DNA of 64,000 nt, taken from Mycolicibacterium sp. J2 (GTDB taxonomy: Bacteria; Actinomycetota; Actinomycetes; Mycobacteriales; Mycobacteriaceae). Each line of letters begins with the position of its first letter. Within the stretch, counting starts at the first letter, position 1. Below, piece after piece: positions 61,887-64,000 of the stretch. Made by a program: the position numbers and the translations under genes. The notes beneath the pieces were generated by a model. The model was not told the origin of the DNA and made no database searches. It saw nothing but the letters and a program-made list of their open reading frames with translations. The stretch covers positions 124,001 through 188,000 of the forward strand of contig NZ_JAPFPY010000004.1 in the NCBI RefSeq assembly GCF_026240945.1, read 5' to 3'.

Positions 61887-63193
61887 CGCGCGGCGGCGGT
61901 GTTCGCCGCCTGCTCGGCCCGTCTCAGCGCGTCCGGCACGGCGAGCCGGCCCAAGAACATCTCGTCGAAGTACGGCTGCAGCGCTTGATAACCCGCCGCG
62001 AATCCGGCACCGCCGGGGGCCTCGATCCGCGGTCCTCGCAGTACCGAGAAGAACGGCTCCACGTCGACACCGCGGCGCCGCCAGTGATCGAAATACACCG
62101 GCTGTGCACTCTGTACGGCCGGGATCGCCGCACCGTCGGCGCCGAGAAAGGCGTTGCCGTCGCGGCTGCCCATCCAGGCCAGCACCTCGCGTACCGCCGC
62201 GGGATGGCGGCTGGCCGAGTTCGCGGCCGCGGCAATCCCGTTGGTCACGCTGACCCGCCCGGCCGGCCCGCTGGGCAGCATGGCCACGCCCCACCGGAAC
62301 GGCGCCTGCGTCGCGATGGCCGCCAGGTTGTAGGTGCCGGACTGGAACAGCGCCATCCGCCCGGCCAGGAATTGGTTGCGGGAGAAGTCGCCGTTGCTGT
62401 TGGTGTCCGCGGCCGACGGCGCGACATGGTCGGTGTTGATCAGCCGCACCAGGTAGGCGAACGCCTGGGTGGCGCCGTCATTGGCGAAGGTGAACCGGTC
62501 CCCGTCGGCGAAGCTGCCGCCGGCGGACCCGATGAAGTTGAGGTAGATGCCTTGCATGTCGTTGGCGGCGTTGTACCCCCATTGTCGGATCCGTTGTGGG
62601 TCGAACGCCGGACTGTCGGCCCGATGTCCGGACTGGTCGACGGCGAGGCGGGCCAACAACGGCCGCAACGTATCGTCAGCGCCGGGAGACCAGCGCAGGT
62701 TGTCCAGATCGGCGGGATCGATCCCGGCGGCGTGCAGCAGGTCGGCGTTGTAGTACACCGCGATTCCGGCATCGGTGAGTTGTGGTACCCCCCAGAGCGT
62801 TCCGTTGCGGGTGAATTGCGCGACGGTGGAGGCGTCCCAGTCGGGCGAGGGGGTGATCGGCACCAGCTTTGCGTTGTCCGCGTAGCCGGCGAAATAGGCG
62901 TTGGACAACCAGAAGATGTCGTCGGCCCCGCCGCCGGCGACATCGGTGCGCAGGGTGGTGAAGTAGTTCGCGTAGGCGACCACGTTCACCCGCACCTCGA
63001 TCTCGGGGTGGCGGCGGGAGAATTCGGCGAACGACGCCCGATAGGCGGCGGCCGCCTGCTCGTCCCACAGCCGCATGGTGATCACCGTCTTCCCGGAATC
63101 GGCGGTCCGGCCCAGTAACAGTCCCGCGACCAGCAGCAGCACCCCGGTCACCGCGACGCCGGCGGCCACCCAGGTGGAGAACCGCAGCCTCAT
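61883..63193 (-). CDS. uspC: Sugar ABC transporter substrate-binding protein UspC
   Basis: A 436-residue extracellular solute-binding protein of the carbohydrate (family 1) type, orthologous to Rv2318 UspC, which in M. tuberculosis recognises amino sugars. An N-terminal membrane/signal segment ([21 protein letters not shown]) has no lipobox cysteine, so it is anchored or secreted rather than lipidated. The domain shows [18 protein letters not shown] and [15 protein letters not shown]. The start ATG 63193 overlaps the uspB stop (ATGA). Confidence 0.9.
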   Translation of the reverse strand: MRLRFSTWVAAGVAVTGVLLLVAGLLLGRTADSGKTVITMRLWDEQAAAAYRASFAEFSRRHPEIEVRVNVVAYANYFTTLRTDVAGGGADDIFWLSNAYFAGYADNAKLVPITPSPDWDASTVAQFTRNGTLWGVPQLTDAGIAVYYNADLLHAAGIDPADLDNLRWSPGADDTLRPLLARLAVDQSGHRADSPAFDPQRIRQWGYNAANDMQGIYLNFIGSAGGSFADGDRFTFANDGATQAFAYLVRLINTDHVAPSAADTNSNGDFSRNQFLAGRMALFQSGTYNLAAIATQAPFRWGVAMLPSGPAGRVSVTNGIAAAANSASRHPAAVREVLAWMGSRDGNAFLGADGAAIPAVQSAQPVYFDHWRRRGVDVEPFFSVLRGPRIEAPGGAGFAAGYQALQPYFDEMFLGRLAVPDALRRAEQAANTAAAR

Positions 63194-64000
63194 TTGAGCC
63201 CCGTCACCACGATCGAGCGCACCAGATGCCGGCCCAGCGCGATGAACAGCACCAGCAGCGGCACAATCGCCACCGTCGTCGCCGCCATCACCACCGTCCA
63301 CTGCGCGTCGTAGCGGGACTGCAGGCCGGCGGTGGCAACCGTCAGCACCTGCCATCGTGGTCCGCTGGTGATCACCAGCGGCCACATGAAGTTGTTCCAC
63401 TGCGACACCACCGTGATCATGGCCAGTGTCGCGAGGATCGGCCGGCTGGCCGGGACGACGACATGCACCAGCACGTCCAGGGTGGTGGCGCCGTCCAGGC
63501 GGGCCGCGTTGATCAGGTCGGCGGGGATGGTGCGGAAGTGCTCCCGCAACAGGAAGATCGCGTACGGGGAACCGAACAGAAACGGTAGCACCAACGCCCA
63601 GAAGGTGTTCCGCAGTCCGGCCTCGGCCATCATCAGGTACAGCGGCACCACCGTGACGGTGGCCGGCACCATGAGGGTGGCCAGGTACACCCAGAACAAG
63701 GCGTCTCGGCCCGGAAAACTCAACCGCGCGAACGCATAGGCGGCCAGTACCGAGAACGTCAACTGGCCCAACAGCACCGTCGCGGTCACCAGCGCGGTGA
63801 CCACCACGGCGCGGCCGAAGCCCGCATCCCCGAGGTCGGCGTAGTTGGCCAGGGTCGGCGGTGCCGGGAACGACAGGGGTGAACCGGTGTTGAACTGCCG
63901 CGCCGAGGTGAAGGATGTCATCAGCCCGAGCAGGAACGGCACCAGGGTGATCAGCGCCCCCAGCGCCAGCCCGACATAGACCAGCGCGTTACGTGAGGTC
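63190..64000 (-). CDS. uspB: Sugar ABC transporter permease UspB (5' end cut by window)
   Basis: A permease of the binding-protein-dependent sugar type. The EAA loop INAARLDGATTLDVLVHVVVPASRP is visible (in two halves), with about six helices. The frame is open to the window edge; in-frame GTG 63942 would be a truncated start. The M. tuberculosis UspB of 274 residues would begin about 14 bases beyond 64000, so only a few residues are missing. It is followed by uspC by ATGA overlap and presumably preceded by uspA. Confidence 0.88.
   Translation of the reverse strand, partial: TSRNALVYVGLALGALITLVPFLLGLMTSFTSARQFNTGSPLSFPAPPTLANYADLGDAGFGRAVVVTALVTATVLLGQLTFSVLAAYAFARLSFPGRDALFWVYLATLMVPATVTVVPLYLMMAEAGLRNTFWALVLPFLFGSPYAIFLLREHFRTIPADLINAARLDGATTLDVLVHVVVPASRPILATLAMITVVSQWNNFMWPLVITSGPRWQVLTVATAGLQSRYDAQWTVVMAATTVAIVPLLVLFIALGRHLVRSIVVTGLK

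Noticed and set aside
1..64000. CRISPR arrays, insertion sequences, rRNA operons
   Set aside because: No regularly spaced repeats with unique spacers, transposase-like frames or rRNA-like sequence were seen.

Overview
The window is a chromosomal segment of a high-GC actinobacterium, almost certainly a mycobacterium (Mycolicibacterium type). It carries the end of a mycobactin cluster (mbtE-F-G-H), and much of its gene order follows the M. tuberculosis Rv2380c-to-Rv2317 stretch as I remember it: mbtEFGH, an Rv2375-like gene, hrcA-dnaJ2-rsmE, phoH-ybeY-corC-Rv2365c-era, amiA2/recO-uppS-Rv2360c, zur-smtB, glyS, Rv2345-like, dgt, dnaG, Rv2342-like, tRNA-Asn, and further on the Rv2326c/Rv2325c ECF transporter and uspB/uspC. 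No species is assigned, and no phage, insertion sequence or CRISPR array was seen.

Layout. 1-6015: the last mycobactin genes on the + strand, tightly overlapping. 6019-17137: an accessory block not expected between mbtH and the Rv2375 homologue, with an SIS-domain gene and a maltokinase/glucosamine-kinase-like gene, a divergent amine oxidase, aldehyde dehydrogenase and amino-acid/polyamine permease set, an FAD amine-oxidase-like gene, an mpt70 homologue behind a SigK-like promoter, and a phospholipase-D family gene. 17150-33519: a conserved housekeeping block covering heat shock control, 16S rRNA methylation, rRNA maturation, ribosome assembly, DNA repair, decaprenyl diphosphate synthesis, zinc sensing and glycyl-tRNA synthetase. 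33679-38087: a putative type VII-secreted protein with a partner lipoprotein, and an SDR-ADH-DUF302 operon divergent from an HxlR regulator. 38084-45416: the TPM-domain protein, dgt, dnaG, small envelope proteins, tRNA-Asn, cutinase and an LppP-like lipoprotein. 45485-53085: TetR with MmpL, acyl-CoA oxidase, VIT1-like transporter and a phytase-like lipoprotein. 53089-58939: a regulated locus of XRE-cupin regulator, NCS1 permease and two 2OG-Fe(II) oxygenases, with a convergent MFS/MarR pair. 59044-64000: the fused ECF transporter and the amino-sugar ABC genes uspC and uspB (cut by the window end).

Themes. Several regulator genes sit beside an inverted repeat in their own promoter region (SmtB, HxlR, TetR, XRE-cupin, MarR). 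At least ten genes have a -10 hexamer 5-9 bases before the start codon and no Shine-Dalgarno sequence, the arrangement of leaderless mycobacterial mRNAs; in the HxlR gene this decides the start. Short GC-rich repeats with an AGCGAAGCG core occur between genes and once, in frame, inside the MbtF adenylation domain. The most promising poorly described systems are the XRE-cupin/NCS1/dual-oxygenase locus and the WXG-type protein plus lipoprotein pair.
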